Counted from the first letter of the stretch, positions 17,760 to 27,176 are shown. The stretch is 64,000 nt of DNA from Oscillospiraceae bacterium (GCA_020054675.1 JAIHAL010000002.1:144042-208041); one strand, 5' to 3'. Notes: a model not told the origin generated them from the letters alone. Made by a program: numbers and translations.

Positions 17760-17831
17760 AATCCATTTCCTTAAAAGGTAGAGGAGGAGAAATCCTTCTC
17801 TATTTTTTTATCCGGAAGGAAGGTGAAATTT

Positions 17832-19136
17832 GTGGGTATTGAAATTACGGGAGTTGCCAAAAATTCTCCGGCGGCCAAGGCAAAGGTTCAAAAGGGCGAT
17901 GTTTTGGTTTCGATTAACGGAAATGAGATAGAAGACGTGCTTGATTATATGTTTTATGCGGCGGAGGCCGAGATAAAACTTGTTTTGAAGCGCGGCGGGG
18001 AGAATATAGAGGCAAAAATAAAAAAGGGCGAATATGACGATTTGGGGCTTGAATTTGAAACTTTCCTTATGGATGATAAAAGAAGCTGCCAAAATAAATG
18101 CATATTTTGCTTTATAGACCAGATGCCTCCCGGAATGAGGGAAACCCTCTATTTTAAAGATGATGACGCAAGACTTTCGTTTTTGCAGGGAAATTATATA
18201 ACTCTCACAAATTTAAAGCAAAAAGATATTGACAGAATAATAAAAATGCGTCTTAATATAAATGTATCTGTTCATACGACTAATCCGGAGCTTAGATGCA
18301 AAATGATGCACAACCGCTTTGCGGGCGAAAAGCTGGATTACCTTTATCAGCTTGCAAAAGCGGGGATAATGATGAACTGCCAGATAGTGCTTTGCCCGGG
18401 CATTAACGATGGCCCTGAGCTTGAAAGGTCGCTTGAAGATTTGTCGTCGCTTATGCCGTCAATACAAAGCATTGCCGTGGTTCCAGTGGGACTTTCAAAA
18501 TACCGCGACGGACTTTTCCAGTTGCAGCCGTTTACAAAGGAAACTGTACGCGCAGCGCTGGATATAATTGAGAGGTATCAGAAAAAATTTCTTTCGGAAT
18601 ATGGTACAAGGCTTGTTTTTGCTTCGGACGAATTTTATCTTAAAGCTGAAAGGGAAATTCCCAAAGCAGAGGCTTATGAGGAATATCCTCAGTACGAAAA
18701 CGGAGTCGGAATGCTCCGTTCCCTTGAAGATGAATTTGACAGCGCGCTTGAAGATTGCTCATGCGAGATACCTAAAAGGAAGATTTCTGTTGCAACAGGA
18801 GTGGCGGCTTATCCGCTTTTAAAAAAATTAGTTGAAAAAGCAACAAAAAAGTGGGATAATTTATCCTGTGAAGTTTATGCTATTATCAATTATTTTTTTG
18901 GAGAAAATATTACCGTATCGGGACTTATAACAGGAACCGATTTGGTTTCGCAGTTAAAGGATAAGGACTTGGGCGAGGAACTTTTAATTTCAGCTTCAAT
19001 GATAAAAAAGGATTCTGATTTGTTCCTTGATGATTATACAATCCCGCAGGTTGAAAAAGAGCTTGGAGTGAAGATTCGTACGGTTGAAAGCGACGGATAT
19101 GCCTTGCTTGACAGCCTTTTGGGGATAGAATATTAA
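17832..19136 (+). CDS. DUF512 family protein (PDZ plus radical-SAM-like)
   Basis: A 434-residue protein of the DUF512 family, common in Clostridia and often found beside der. A PDZ-like domain occupies about residues 1-65 (GVAKNSPAAKAKVQKGD). It is followed by a CxxxCxxC cluster (CQNKCIFC, about 88-95) that could hold a radical-SAM [4Fe-4S] cluster, and by the DUF512 region to the end. The reaction is unknown. GTG at 17832 was preferred to the GTG three codons earlier because AAGGTG then lies 6 bases before it, and because homologues begin with a short MGI/MGV segment. Followed by der after 20 bases. Confidence 0.85.
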   Translation: MGIEITGVAKNSPAAKAKVQKGDVLVSINGNEIEDVLDYMFYAAEAEIKLVLKRGGENIEAKIKKGEYDDLGLEFETFLMDDKRSCQNKCIFCFIDQMPPGMRETLYFKDDDARLSFLQGNYITLTNLKQKDIDRIIKMRLNINVSVHTTNPELRCKMMHNRFAGEKLDYLYQLAKAGIMMNCQIVLCPGINDGPELERSLEDLSSLMPSIQSIAVVPVGLSKYRDGLFQLQPFTKETVRAALDIIERYQKKFLSEYGTRLVFASDEFYLKAEREIPKAEAYEEYPQYENGVGMLRSLEDEFDSALEDCSCEIPKRKISVATGVAAYPLLKKLVEKATKKWDNLSCEVYAIINYFFGENITVSGLITGTDLVSQLKDKDLGEELLISASMIKKDSDLFLDDYTIPQVEKELGVKIRTVESDGYALLDSLLGIEY

Positions 19137-19156
19137 AGAAAGAGGGAGTTGATAAA

Positions 19157-20485
19157 ATGGCGCTTCCGATAGTTGCCGTTGTGGGAAGACCTAATGTCGG
19201 AAAATCAACGCTTTTCAATAAGCTTATAGGCAAGAGGCTTTCGATAGTTGAAGATACGCCCGGAGTTACGCGGGATAGAATATATTCAAAGTGCGAATGG
19301 AGAAACAGGGAGTTTATGCTTGTCGATACGGGAGGAATAGAACCGGATTCGGATGATGTAATACTTTCGCAAATGAGAAGACAGGCTGAAATTGCAATAG
19401 AAAAGGCTGATGTTATAATTCTTGTGACTGACATTTCAGCAGGCGTTACGGCAAATGATTTTGAAGTTGCGTCAATGCTGATGAAAAGCGGGAAACCCAT
19501 AGTGCTCTGCGTTAACAAATGCGACTGGATTGGCGAACCTCCCGCCGAGCTTTATGAGTTTTACAATCTTGGCCTTGGCGACCCTTTTCCGGTTTCGGCT
19601 GTTCACGGACATGGAACGGGGGATTTGCTTGACGAAGTTTTCAAGCACCTGCCTGATGAAGACGAAAGCATGGATGACAGCGAATATGTAAAGGTGGCCG
19701 TAATAGGCAAACCTAATGTTGGAAAATCATCTCTCATAAATAGGATTGCAGGCGAGGAAAGGGTTATAGTTTCCGATATTGCCGGTACTACAAGAGATGC
19801 CATAGATACTGCAATAGAGAATGATAAAGGGAAATTTATTTTCATTGATACCGCAGGAATAAGGAAAAAATCCAAAGTTTTGGAGGAAATAGAGCGTTAC
19901 AGCGTGCTTAGGGCATATATGGCTGTGGACCGCTCCGATGTATGCGTTATCGTAATAGACGCACAGGTGGGATTTACTGAACAGGATTCAAAGGTTGCCG
20001 GCTATGCTCACGAGCAGGGCAAGGGCTGTATTGTTGCCGTAAACAAATGGGATGCGGTTGAAAAAGACGATAAGACAATGAATGCTTTCAGAAAGGACTT
20101 GGAGGAAAAATTCAGCTTCATGTCCTATGTTCCGTTTATATTCATTTCCGCAAAAACGGGGCAGAGAATTGAAAAGCTTTTTGAACTCATAAAATATGTA
20201 AATGAACAAAATTCCATGAGGATTTCAACGGGAATGCTCAATGATGTGCTTGCTTACGCGACGGCAAGGGTTCAGCCGCCGTCTGACAAGGGCAAGAGAC
20301 TGAAAATATATTATATGACCCAACCGTCCACAAAACCGCCGACGTTTGTGGTATTTGTCAATAAGGCTGAACTTTTCCATTTTTCGTACCAGAGGTATAT
20401 AGAAAATCAAATAAGGGAAACCTTTGGACTTGAGGGAACTCCGATACGCTTTATAATCCGTGAGCGCGGACAGGATGATAAATAA
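19157..20485 (+). CDS. der: ribosome biogenesis GTPase Der
   Basis: Essential double-GTPase (EngA) that helps assemble the 50S subunit. Two tandem G domains are seen: GRPNVGKST with DTGG and NKCD in the first, GKPNVGKSS with DTAG and NKWD in the second. A KH-like C-terminal domain follows (about 350-442). The length of 442 is typical. It lies in a tight run with the DUF512 gene, plsY and gpsA, a common Clostridial order. Confidence 0.97.
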   Translation: MALPIVAVVGRPNVGKSTLFNKLIGKRLSIVEDTPGVTRDRIYSKCEWRNREFMLVDTGGIEPDSDDVILSQMRRQAEIAIEKADVIILVTDISAGVTANDFEVASMLMKSGKPIVLCVNKCDWIGEPPAELYEFYNLGLGDPFPVSAVHGHGTGDLLDEVFKHLPDEDESMDDSEYVKVAVIGKPNVGKSSLINRIAGEERVIVSDIAGTTRDAIDTAIENDKGKFIFIDTAGIRKKSKVLEEIERYSVLRAYMAVDRSDVCVIVIDAQVGFTEQDSKVAGYAHEQGKGCIVAVNKWDAVEKDDKTMNAFRKDLEEKFSFMSYVPFIFISAKTGQRIEKLFELIKYVNEQNSMRISTGMLNDVLAYATARVQPPSDKGKRLKIYYMTQPSTKPPTFVVFVNKAELFHFSYQRYIENQIRETFGLEGTPIRFIIRERGQDDK

Positions 20486-20503
20486 AAAAGAAGGGGAATA
20501 AAT

Positions 20504-21181
20504 GTGGCTTTTAAAATTTTGATTGGGCTTTTGATTTCCGCAGTGGTGTCGTATCTTCTTGGCAGCTGCAATTCGGCAATAATAGTTTGCAGACTTTGGA
20601 AAAAGACTGATATCCGCACTCTTGGCAGCAAAAATGCCGGACTTACAAATACTTATAGGGTGTTTGGAAAAGGCCCGGCGCTGCTGACGCTTTTGGGGGA
20701 TTTGTCAAAAGGCGTAATTGCCGTGCTTTTGAGCAGACTTGTTTTTTCTTTGCTTGGCGCAGGACTTTATGCCGGCGCAGGAATGCCGCTTGACATCAGG
20801 TTTGTGGGCTACATATCCGGCATTTTTGCAATGCTTGGGCATATATTTCCGGTCTATTACGGCTTTAAGGGAGGAAAAGGCGTGCTTGTGGCATGCTCAA
20901 TACTCCTTGTGATAGACCCTCTTTCGGTTTGCATTCTTGTGCCGTTTTTTGCTTTGATTGTAATACTTACAAGATACGTTTCCGTGGCCTCGATTTCTGC
21001 AGCGACGGCATATCCTTTTGTAACTTTTATTTCGCAGACTTTGAGGGGATTTCCAAACGTGTGGCTTAATACTTTGCTTGTTTTGGCGACAAGCGCATTG
21101 ATTATATACATGCATAAGGAAAATATAAAAAGACTTAAAAACGGTACAGAAAATAAATTTGGAACCAAAAAAAGCAAATAA
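20504..21181 (+). CDS. plsY: glycerol-3-phosphate acyltransferase PlsY
   Basis: Integral membrane enzyme that transfers the acyl group from acyl-phosphate to glycerol-3-phosphate, the first step of phospholipid synthesis. It has 225 residues with five predicted helices. The family motifs are visible: GSCNSA near the first helix, GSKNAGLTNTYRV, and the glycine-rich GHIFPVYYGFKGGKGV. GTG start with GAAGGGGA 6 bases upstream. The next gene, gpsA, makes its substrate. Confidence 0.93.
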   Translation: MAFKILIGLLISAVVSYLLGSCNSAIIVCRLWKKTDIRTLGSKNAGLTNTYRVFGKGPALLTLLGDLSKGVIAVLLSRLVFSLLGAGLYAGAGMPLDIRFVGYISGIFAMLGHIFPVYYGFKGGKGVLVACSILLVIDPLSVCILVPFFALIVILTRYVSVASISAATAYPFVTFISQTLRGFPNVWLNTLLVLATSALIIYMHKENIKRLKNGTENKFGTKKSK

Positions 21182-21196
21182 ATAAAGAGGTGCGAC

Positions 21197-22204
21197 ATGG
21201 CAAAAATCACTGTTTTGGGTTCGGGAGGCTTTGGGATAAGCCTTGCGGTTATGGCTGACAATTTTGGGCATGAAGTGACCGTCTGGTCGGCATTTGCGGA
21301 AGAAATTGAAAATATAAGGCGTGACGGCGAGCATAAAAAGCTGCTTCCGGGAGTAAAAGTAAAGGAAAGCATAAATTTAATTACCGATATAAGCCTTATA
21401 GGGAATTGCGATATAATTATTTTTGCAATACCATCGGCGTTTGTGAGAAAGGTTGCAAAGCTTGCCGCGCCGTATATCCCTGAAAATGCGGTTATAGTGA
21501 ACGTCGGCAAGGGACTTGAAGACAAGACATTTAAAAGGCTCAGTGAAGTGCTTGAAGAGGAAATTGCAGGGAATCCCGTTGTTGCGCTTTCGGGACCTTC
21601 CCATGCCGAGGAGGTTGCCATAGGCATGCCGACTACAATTGTGGCGTCTTCAAAGAGCATGGAGCATGCAAATTATGTGCAGGAGGAGCTTTCCAACAAA
21701 ACATTGAGGATTTACTGCAACGATGATATAATCGGCTGCGAACTTGGCGGAGCGCTTAAAAATATAATAGCCCTCTGCGCTGGAATTTGCGACGGCATGG
21801 GATACGGCGACAATACAAAGGCCGCGCTTATGACAAGGGGAATTACTGAAATTGCAAGACTTGGCGTCGCGCTTGGAGCAAAAAAAGATACTTTTGCCGG
21901 ACTTACCGGAATTGGCGATTTGATTGTTACCTGCACAAGCATGCACAGCCGGAACAGGAGAGCGGGAATACTCATCGGGCAGGGAATTTCCCCGCAGGAG
22001 GCAGTTGAAAGAGTCGGCACGGTTGAAGGATACTTTTGCACCAAGGTAGCATGGGAGCTTTGCCGGAGCGCAAATGTGGAAATGCCGATTACCGAGCAGC
22101 TTTATCAGACACTTTTTTGCGGAAAAGACGTAAAAACCGCACTTTCCGATTTAATGGGAAGGCCGAAAAAACATGAAAGCGAGTCTATTTGGACCGCAAA
22201 ATAA
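21197..22204 (+). CDS. gpsA: NAD(P)-dependent glycerol-3-phosphate dehydrogenase
   Basis: Reduces dihydroxyacetone phosphate to glycerol-3-phosphate for phospholipids. In 335 residues it shows the Rossmann motif GSGGFGISLA at the N-terminus, the GPSHAEEVA segment and the catalytic Lys region LGGALKNIIALCAG, with the GLAGIGD-like motif (LTGIGDLIVTCTS) typical of GpsA. GAGGTG precedes the ATG. It ends the der-plsY-gpsA run before a terminator. Confidence 0.96.
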   Translation: MAKITVLGSGGFGISLAVMADNFGHEVTVWSAFAEEIENIRRDGEHKKLLPGVKVKESINLITDISLIGNCDIIIFAIPSAFVRKVAKLAAPYIPENAVIVNVGKGLEDKTFKRLSEVLEEEIAGNPVVALSGPSHAEEVAIGMPTTIVASSKSMEHANYVQEELSNKTLRIYCNDDIIGCELGGALKNIIALCAGICDGMGYGDNTKAALMTRGITEIARLGVALGAKKDTFAGLTGIGDLIVTCTSMHSRNRRAGILIGQGISPQEAVERVGTVEGYFCTKVAWELCRSANVEMPITEQLYQTLFCGKDVKTALSDLMGRPKKHESESIWTAK

Positions 22205-22216
22205 AAACGGAGGTTT

Positions 22217-22264
22217 AAAACAGCTTTTTATGATATTGATATAATCATAAAAAGGCTGTTTTTG
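22217..22264 (+). terminator. intrinsic terminator after gpsA
   Basis: Long stem AAAACAGC(T)TTTTATGAT with its complement, one bulged base, then a T run. Ends the gpsA transcript. Confidence 0.8.
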
Positions 22265-22300
22265 CATTAAGCGGTAATTTGTTTATGGGAGAGGGTTTTT

Positions 22301-22723
22301 ATGAATATTGAGTATTCAAATTCAATTTCCGTCGATGAATACATTGAAATAAGGGCTTCGGTTGAATGGCCTGCAATAAGTAAAAGACAGGTGGAATGTA
22401 TTATCAATAATTCCCAATTTTTAATAACGGTTCGTATTGACGGACGGCTTGCAGGAATGTCAAGGATAATCACCGACGGCGGATATGTGTTTTTTGTGGC
22501 CGATGTCATAGTTCATCCTGATTTTCAAGGCAAAGGCATAGGCAGGCTGCTGATGGAAAAGGTTATGGAATATATAGATTCAAACATAATTTCCGGAGAA
22601 ACTACTTTTATAAATTTAATGTCCATAAAAGGCAAGGAAGGATTTTATGAAAAATTTGGGTTTAAAAGTCGCCCTAACGAAGAATTCGGCTGCGGGATGA
22701 GCTATAGATATACAAAAAAATAA
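22301..22723 (+). CDS. GNAT-family N-acetyltransferase
   Basis: A 140-residue single-domain acetyltransferase of the GNAT fold. Acetyl-CoA binding motif A is clear (VHPDFQGKGIGRLLM), preceded by the beta strand FFVADVIV. The substrate is unknown: such small stand-alone members act on amines of proteins, amino acids or antibiotics. GGAGAGGG lies 7 bases before the ATG. It stands alone between a terminator and the promoter of the next gene. Confidence 0.88.
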   Translation: MNIEYSNSISVDEYIEIRASVEWPAISKRQVECIINNSQFLITVRIDGRLAGMSRIITDGGYVFFVADVIVHPDFQGKGIGRLLMEKVMEYIDSNIISGETTFINLMSIKGKEGFYEKFGFKSRPNEEFGCGMSYRYTKK

Positions 22724-22727
22724 TTCT

Positions 22728-22756
22728 TTGAAAAAATAAAAAATATGTGATATAAT
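22728..22756 (+). promoter_or_regulatory. sigma-A promoter of the zinc-ribbon membrane protein gene
   Basis: TTGAAA (22728-22733), 17 bases, TATAAT (22751-22756) with an upstream TGA, an extended -10. Confidence 0.7.
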
Positions 22757-22796
22757 ATGCTAATAACATCTTCCAAATAAAAATCCGGAGGGGAAA

Positions 22797-23777
22797 ATGA
22801 TAAATTACATAGGGAAAAAATGTATAGCCTGCAATAAAAAATTTACCGAAAATGACGATATAGTTGTATGCCCCGAATGCGGAACCCCTTACCATAGGGA
22901 ATGTTATAATCAAAACGGGAAATGTATAAATGAAAAACTCCACGAGGAAGGCAAGACATATCAGCAAATTGAAGAGCACAGCGATGCACTCAGATGCCCA
23001 AGATGCGGTGAAGAAAACGAACCCTTGTCGCTTTTTTGCCGCAAATGCGGTATGCCGTTTTCGTCCGATGGAAAAACCGAAAAGGAAAATTTTAATCAAA
23101 AAGGCATTTTTGATGATGACTTTGGATTTTATAACAATGGAAGTCCGTTTAATTCGGAGTATGCCCAAGTTAATTTCAGCGACCCTTTGTGCGGGCTTAA
23201 TCCCGATGAGGATTTTGAGGGCGTAAGGCTTGAGGAGCTTGCGGATTTTGTAGGGCCTAATACGTTTTATTATCTTCCTCTCTTTAAGCGCATGAAGGAT
23301 ACGGGACATAAACTGACTTGGAATTTTTCCGCCATGCTTTTTCCGGTTTTTTATTTCGGGTACCGAAAGATGTTTCCGATGATGTTTATTTCGGCATTGG
23401 CAAAAATTTTGATAGCCATGCCATCGGTTATATTTGCCATTTCAAGCGGAACTTTTTCCGGGGGAGTTTTCAGCGCTCTTTCGGGGATTTTCAAAGTGGA
23501 CAGCGCGGGATTTAATTTTATTTCGGATGTGGCGTATTTTCTGAATTATGCTTTTATGTTTTTGATGGGAGGTTTTGCAAACTGGCTTTATTACCGCCAC
23601 TGTCTTGCAAAGGTTAAGAAGCTTAAAGAAAAGAATAAAGCTGTTAAAGCTATTGTCTGCGCAAAGGGCGGAGTTTCAAAACTTGCCCTTGTGCTGATTT
23701 CAGTTGCGTCATTTACGCTTTTTATGCTTTTTTACATCTTTTTATATTTCATTGCATTTTTTAAGAATATGATATAA
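22797..23777 (+). CDS. membrane protein with RING-like and zinc-ribbon N-terminus
   Basis: A 326-residue protein. Residues 1-45 hold a RING/treble-clef type pattern (CIACNKKF, CPECG, HREC), and about 63-80 a second CPRCG..CRKCG zinc ribbon. An acidic disordered stretch follows, and then about four hydrophobic segments (about 175-326) resembling DUF2628 membrane proteins. It is likely a membrane protein with cytosolic zinc domains. The function is unknown; similar architectures occur across Clostridia. GGAGGGG precedes the ATG and galU follows after 18 bases, so both may share the promoter. Confidence 0.75.
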   Translation: MINYIGKKCIACNKKFTENDDIVVCPECGTPYHRECYNQNGKCINEKLHEEGKTYQQIEEHSDALRCPRCGEENEPLSLFCRKCGMPFSSDGKTEKENFNQKGIFDDDFGFYNNGSPFNSEYAQVNFSDPLCGLNPDEDFEGVRLEELADFVGPNTFYYLPLFKRMKDTGHKLTWNFSAMLFPVFYFGYRKMFPMMFISALAKILIAMPSVIFAISSGTFSGGVFSALSGIFKVDSAGFNFISDVAYFLNYAFMFLMGGFANWLYYRHCLAKVKKLKEKNKAVKAIVCAKGGVSKLALVLISVASFTLFMLFYIFLYFIAFFKNMI

Positions 23778-23795
23778 AATTTTGGAGGAAGAGAA

Positions 23796-24671
23796 ATGAA
23801 GATAAAAAAGGCTGTAATACCTGCCGCCGGACTTGGCACAAGGGTTCTTCCGGCGACAAAGGCAATGCCTAAGGAAATGCTTCCTATAATAGACAAGCCT
23901 GCAATACAGTATATAGTCGAAGAGGCCGCAAAAAGCGGGATAACTGATATACTTATAATAATTTCCAGAGGGAAATCCATAGTGGAGGACCACTTTGACC
24001 GTGCACCGGAGCTTGAACGCAAGCTTCTTGAAAGCAAGGGCAAGGAGGAGCTTTACAATTCGATAGTTGAAATATCAAATCTTGCAAATATAACCTATGT
24101 CCGCCAGCAAGAGCCCAAAGGCCTCGGGCATGCTATAATGCTTGCGGAAAGCTTTGTCGGGGATGAACCGTTTGCCGTGCTTTACGGGGATGATGTCATA
24201 ATCGGCGAGGACCCGGCAATAGGCCAGCTTTGCAGGGCATATGAAAAATTCGGCAAGGGCGTTGTGGGAATAAAGGAAGTCCCAAAAGAGATGATTTCCA
24301 AGTATTCTTCTATGAAAGTGGAGCATATTTGCGAAAATTATTTTAACGTCACTGATATGGTTGAAAAGCCTTCACCTGATAAAATCCTTTCGCTTTATTC
24401 CATTTTGGGCAGATGTGTTTTGCCGCCGGAGATTTTTGGGATACTTAAAAATACCGCTCCCGGCGCGGGGAATGAGATACAGCTAACCGACGCCATGAAA
24501 GTGCTTGCAAGGGGAGAGGGGATGACGGGTGTTGACTTTACCGGAACGCGCTATGATATGGGAAATAAGCTTGGAATACTTAAAGCATGGGTGGAAGTCG
24601 GAGCAAACCATCCCGAATTTGGCGATGAATTTAAGGAATATATAAAAGAATTTGCAAAAACTTTGAAGTAA
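23796..24671 (+). CDS. galU: UTP-glucose-1-phosphate uridylyltransferase
   Basis: Makes UDP-glucose from UTP and glucose-1-phosphate for cell-surface glycans. The 291-residue protein has the nucleotidyltransferase start AVIPAAGLGTRVLPATKAMPKEMLPI, the EQx-like QQEPKGLGHA motif and the metal-binding YGDDVI. Length and motifs match bacterial GalU. GGAGG sits 9 bases before the ATG. A new promoter for rpsF begins right behind its stop. Confidence 0.95.
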   Translation: MKIKKAVIPAAGLGTRVLPATKAMPKEMLPIIDKPAIQYIVEEAAKSGITDILIIISRGKSIVEDHFDRAPELERKLLESKGKEELYNSIVEISNLANITYVRQQEPKGLGHAIMLAESFVGDEPFAVLYGDDVIIGEDPAIGQLCRAYEKFGKGVVGIKEVPKEMISKYSSMKVEHICENYFNVTDMVEKPSPDKILSLYSILGRCVLPPEIFGILKNTAPGAGNEIQLTDAMKVLARGEGMTGVDFTGTRYDMGNKLGILKAWVEVGANHPEFGDEFKEYIKEFAKTLK

Positions 24672-24674
24672 AGC

Positions 24675-24703
24675 TTGACAAGGATAAAAAATTCTGATAA
24701 AGT
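24675..24703 (+). promoter_or_regulatory. probable promoter of rpsF-ssb-rpsR
   Basis: Perfect TTGACA (24675-24680), 17 bases, TAAAGT (24698-24703; two of six positions differ from consensus). About 55 bases of leader precede rpsF. Confidence 0.6.
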
Positions 24704-24764
24704 AATAATGTTATCCTTGCTCACACAAAGAGGTGGGCCAAGTCCAAAAGGAGGTGCAAAGACA

Positions 24765-25055
24765 ATGGCAAAAACTTCGGCGTCCTATGAAACCATGGTG
24801 GTTTTCAATACAAAGCTTGGCGAAGAGGGCATAAAGGCTCTTGTTGAAAAGTTCAAGGCTTTGATCGAAGAAAACGGAACTCTTGAAACCGTTAACGAAT
24901 GGGGCAAGCGCAAGTTGGCTTATGCTATTGAAGACGAAACGGAAGGGTATTACGTGCTTTATAATTTCACAAGCAATCCTAATTTCCCTGCCGAGCTTGA
25001 CCGTATTCTTTCGATTACGGATGGAGTGCTTCGTTCTTTGATAACAGTCAAGTAA
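24765..25055 (+). CDS. rpsF: 30S ribosomal protein S6
   Basis: Ninety-six-residue ribosomal protein S6, partner of S18 on the small-subunit platform. The ferredoxin-like fold pattern with YETMVVF at the N-terminus and NEWGKRKLAYAI in the middle is diagnostic. The start at 24765 is set by GGAGGTG 9 bases upstream; a longer in-frame form would run through the promoter. First gene of the conserved rpsF-ssb-rpsR operon. Confidence 0.96.
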   Translation: MAKTSASYETMVVFNTKLGEEGIKALVEKFKALIEENGTLETVNEWGKRKLAYAIEDETEGYYVLYNFTSNPNFPAELDRILSITDGVLRSLITVK

Positions 25056-25083
25056 GCTTGGCTGGTGTAAGGGGGATTGTTTA

Positions 25084-25551
25084 ATGCTTAATAAAGTTAT
25101 CCTCATGGGAAGGCTTACTGCGGATCCGGAACTTAGACAGACTGCCAATAATATTTCAACCTGCCGTTTCAGCGTTGCTGTGGATAGGAATTATGCGCCA
25201 AAAGGCGAAGAAAAGCAGACGGATTTTATAAACGTTGTTGCTTGGAGGCAAACGGCTGAGTTTGTAAGCAAGTATTTTTCAAAGGGTTCAATGATTGTCG
25301 TTGAGGGAAGCCTTAGAACCGGCTCTTATACCGACAAGCGCTATCCCGATGTAAAACACTATACGGTTGATGTTTGGGCGGATCAGGTTTATTTTGGTGA
25401 ATCAAAGAGGAGCAGCGACAATTCTGGAGCTTCGTTCCAGCCTCCGCGTCATGATGCGCCGGCTGTTCAAAGCGAAGAAAATGCTTCTTTTGCAATAGGC
25501 AATCTCAATGAGTTTGAAGAAATATTAGGCGACGGGCAATTGCCTTTTTAA
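25084..25551 (+). CDS. ssb: single-stranded DNA-binding protein
   Basis: Binds single-stranded DNA during replication, recombination and repair. The 155 residues contain the OB fold (MLNKVILMGRLTADPELR at the start, FINVVAWRQTAEF, VEGSLRTGSYTD), a flexible Gln/Ser/Pro-rich linker and the acidic C-terminal tip GDGQLPF that recruits partner proteins. It sits between rpsF and rpsR as in most Bacillota. Confidence 0.97.
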   Translation: MLNKVILMGRLTADPELRQTANNISTCRFSVAVDRNYAPKGEEKQTDFINVVAWRQTAEFVSKYFSKGSMIVVEGSLRTGSYTDKRYPDVKHYTVDVWADQVYFGESKRSSDNSGASFQPPRHDAPAVQSEENASFAIGNLNEFEEILGDGQLPF

Positions 25552-25591
25552 GCGTTTGTTTTATTAAAATTTGTTAAGGAGGGTTTCGGAA

Positions 25592-25855
25592 ATGGATAAG
25601 GAAAAGGAAAGAGATCGCGAGAAATCTCCTCGCGCCGCAAATAAAAAGCCTCGCAAAAAGGTTTGCATGTTCTGTGCAGATAAAATCGACAAGATTGATT
25701 ATAAGGATGTTGCAAGGCTCAGGAAGTGCATTACTGAGCGCGCAAAGATTCTTCCGCGCCGTGTGACAGGCACTTGCGCATATCATCAGCGCGAGCTTAC
25801 CGTTGCAATCAAGCGTGCAAGGCACATTGCATTGCTTCCGTATATAAGCGAATAA
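25592..25855 (+). CDS. rpsR: 30S ribosomal protein S18
   Basis: Eighty-seven-residue S18 of the small subunit. It has a charged N-terminal extension of about 24 residues, then CMFC and the conserved [25 protein letters not shown] region. The Cys-containing form suggests zinc binding. The ATG at 25592 follows AAGGAGGG by 8 bases. A terminator closes the operon. Confidence 0.96.
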   Translation: MDKEKERDREKSPRAANKKPRKKVCMFCADKIDKIDYKDVARLRKCITERAKILPRRVTGTCAYHQRELTVAIKRARHIALLPYISE

Positions 25856-25863
25856 TTTAAATG

Positions 25864-25897
25864 AAAAACCTCGGGTAAAAAAATCCCGAGGTTTTTT
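25864..25897 (+). terminator. intrinsic terminator of the rpsF-ssb-rpsR operon
   Basis: Stem AAAACCTCGGG/CCCGAGGTTTT around a loop of A and T residues, with a terminal T run. Confidence 0.88.
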
Positions 25898-25907
25898 ATG
25901 TTTTTGG

Positions 25908-26087
25908 CAATTAAAAGGCTCTTTGTCAATAGATGGGGTAAATCTGAAAAAATGAAAGAAAACAGGTGGCAATCAGACTGCCACCTGTTTGATTTTGAAA
26001 TTTTGAACTGTCACACTTTAAATAGGATATGCTATATTTTATTCTTTGATTCAATAGTATTAATGGGTTTTAAATAAGTAAATTTTA
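25908..26087. other. intergenic region at the left edge of the A/T-rich island, possible IS remnant
   Basis: It begins with GGCTCTTTGTCAATAG, which resembles, from memory, the terminal inverted repeats of ISL3-family insertion sequences. It then contains a strong hairpin (25960-25990, AACAGGTGGCA/TGCCACCTGTT, followed by T residues) that could terminate the convergent regulator gene transcript or be part of the element. No transposase reading frame is present. The rest is A/T-rich and without a gene. Confidence 0.35.
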
Positions 26088-27176
26088 TTATTTTATTCTT
26101 TTTGTAGACTCTCGATATATAATATTTGTTTTTACATAGGTTGTACGATAAGGCATATTAGGTTGTGAGATGCGTGACATTAAAAGATCAGCGGCAATAT
26201 ATCCCATATAATCACTAGGAATCCTTACAGTAGTAATAGTTGGTTCTATAACAATTGATTCTGGGGCATCATCAAAGCCACATATTAGTACATCATCAGG
26301 TACGGATATATTTATGCATTTTAATGCTTTTATAGTGGATATTGCCAGATAATCATTTGCACAGAAGAAGGCAGAAGGAATGACAGGCAATGTTTTAATT
26401 CGTTTACTAAGCCAGTTTACATCGCCGTAAGGACTGGAATCGTCGTCTAAAATATTGTTATCAAGATTAATTGCTATATTGTGATCAGTCATTACAGCAC
26501 AATATGCTTTCCATCTTTCATAAAATGATTGACAATGAAAACGATCCCCAACAAATGAAATATTACGGTAACCGTTATTTATCAATTCTTTTAACATTAA
26601 ATAAACGCTTGTTTGGTTTTCCATATAAAGTAAGTCTGCCTGCAAATTCAAATCATTATGGTTAAAAACAGTATCAACAAATAAAGTAGGGAGATTTTGT
26701 TTGCATAGAAAATTACTATAAGATTCTGAAAATAATTCTAAACAAATAATTCCGGATGTATGTTCCTGATTGAAATTTATTGGAAAGCAAAGTTGTTCTA
26801 TTTCGAAATCTCTTATGATGTAAACAGAAAGCTTATAACCGAATTCCCCAATTTTTTTTTGAAAGGCATCCAACAATTTTATTCCGAAATGAGAATTGCC
26901 TGGAAATGATTGTGTAAATAATGCAATTTCATTTACAACACCTGATTTAACTTTTGAGGATGTTTCAGACAATTGAGGCAGAATTGGAAATTGCTTATAT
27001 CCCATTTCTGCAGCTTTTTGAAATATTTTGTTTCTTGTTAATTCAGAAACTGTACCAGTATTATTAAATGCTCTTGAAACTGTATTTCTGGATATTCCCA
27101 GAGCATCTGCGATATCTTGTAAAGTAATTTTATTTTTCATAATGTTTATAGTGATGGCATATTCATTTTTTGCCAT
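26088..27176 (-). CDS. LacI-family transcriptional regulator
   Basis: A 362-residue repressor type regulator. An N-terminal helix-turn-helix (ITLQDIADALGISRNTVSRAFNN, about residues 16-38) is followed by the periplasmic-binding-protein-like ligand domain with the DDVLICGFDD and FFCANDYLA stretches. The family senses sugars and binds palindromic operators. It is divergent from the sugar transporter and GH32 genes, so it most likely controls them in response to sucrose or fructan breakdown products (inference). Start at 27176: AAAGGA lies 5 bases before it. The internal ATG 12 codons later, where homologues usually begin, has no ribosome binding site. Confidence 0.9.
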   Translation of the reverse strand: MAKNEYAITINIMKNKITLQDIADALGISRNTVSRAFNNTGTVSELTRNKIFQKAAEMGYKQFPILPQLSETSSKVKSGVVNEIALFTQSFPGNSHFGIKLLDAFQKKIGEFGYKLSVYIIRDFEIEQLCFPINFNQEHTSGIICLELFSESYSNFLCKQNLPTLFVDTVFNHNDLNLQADLLYMENQTSVYLMLKELINNGYRNISFVGDRFHCQSFYERWKAYCAVMTDHNIAINLDNNILDDDSSPYGDVNWLSKRIKTLPVIPSAFFCANDYLAISTIKALKCINISVPDDVLICGFDDAPESIVIEPTITTVRIPSDYMGYIAADLLMSRISQPNMPYRTTYVKTNIIYRESTKRIK

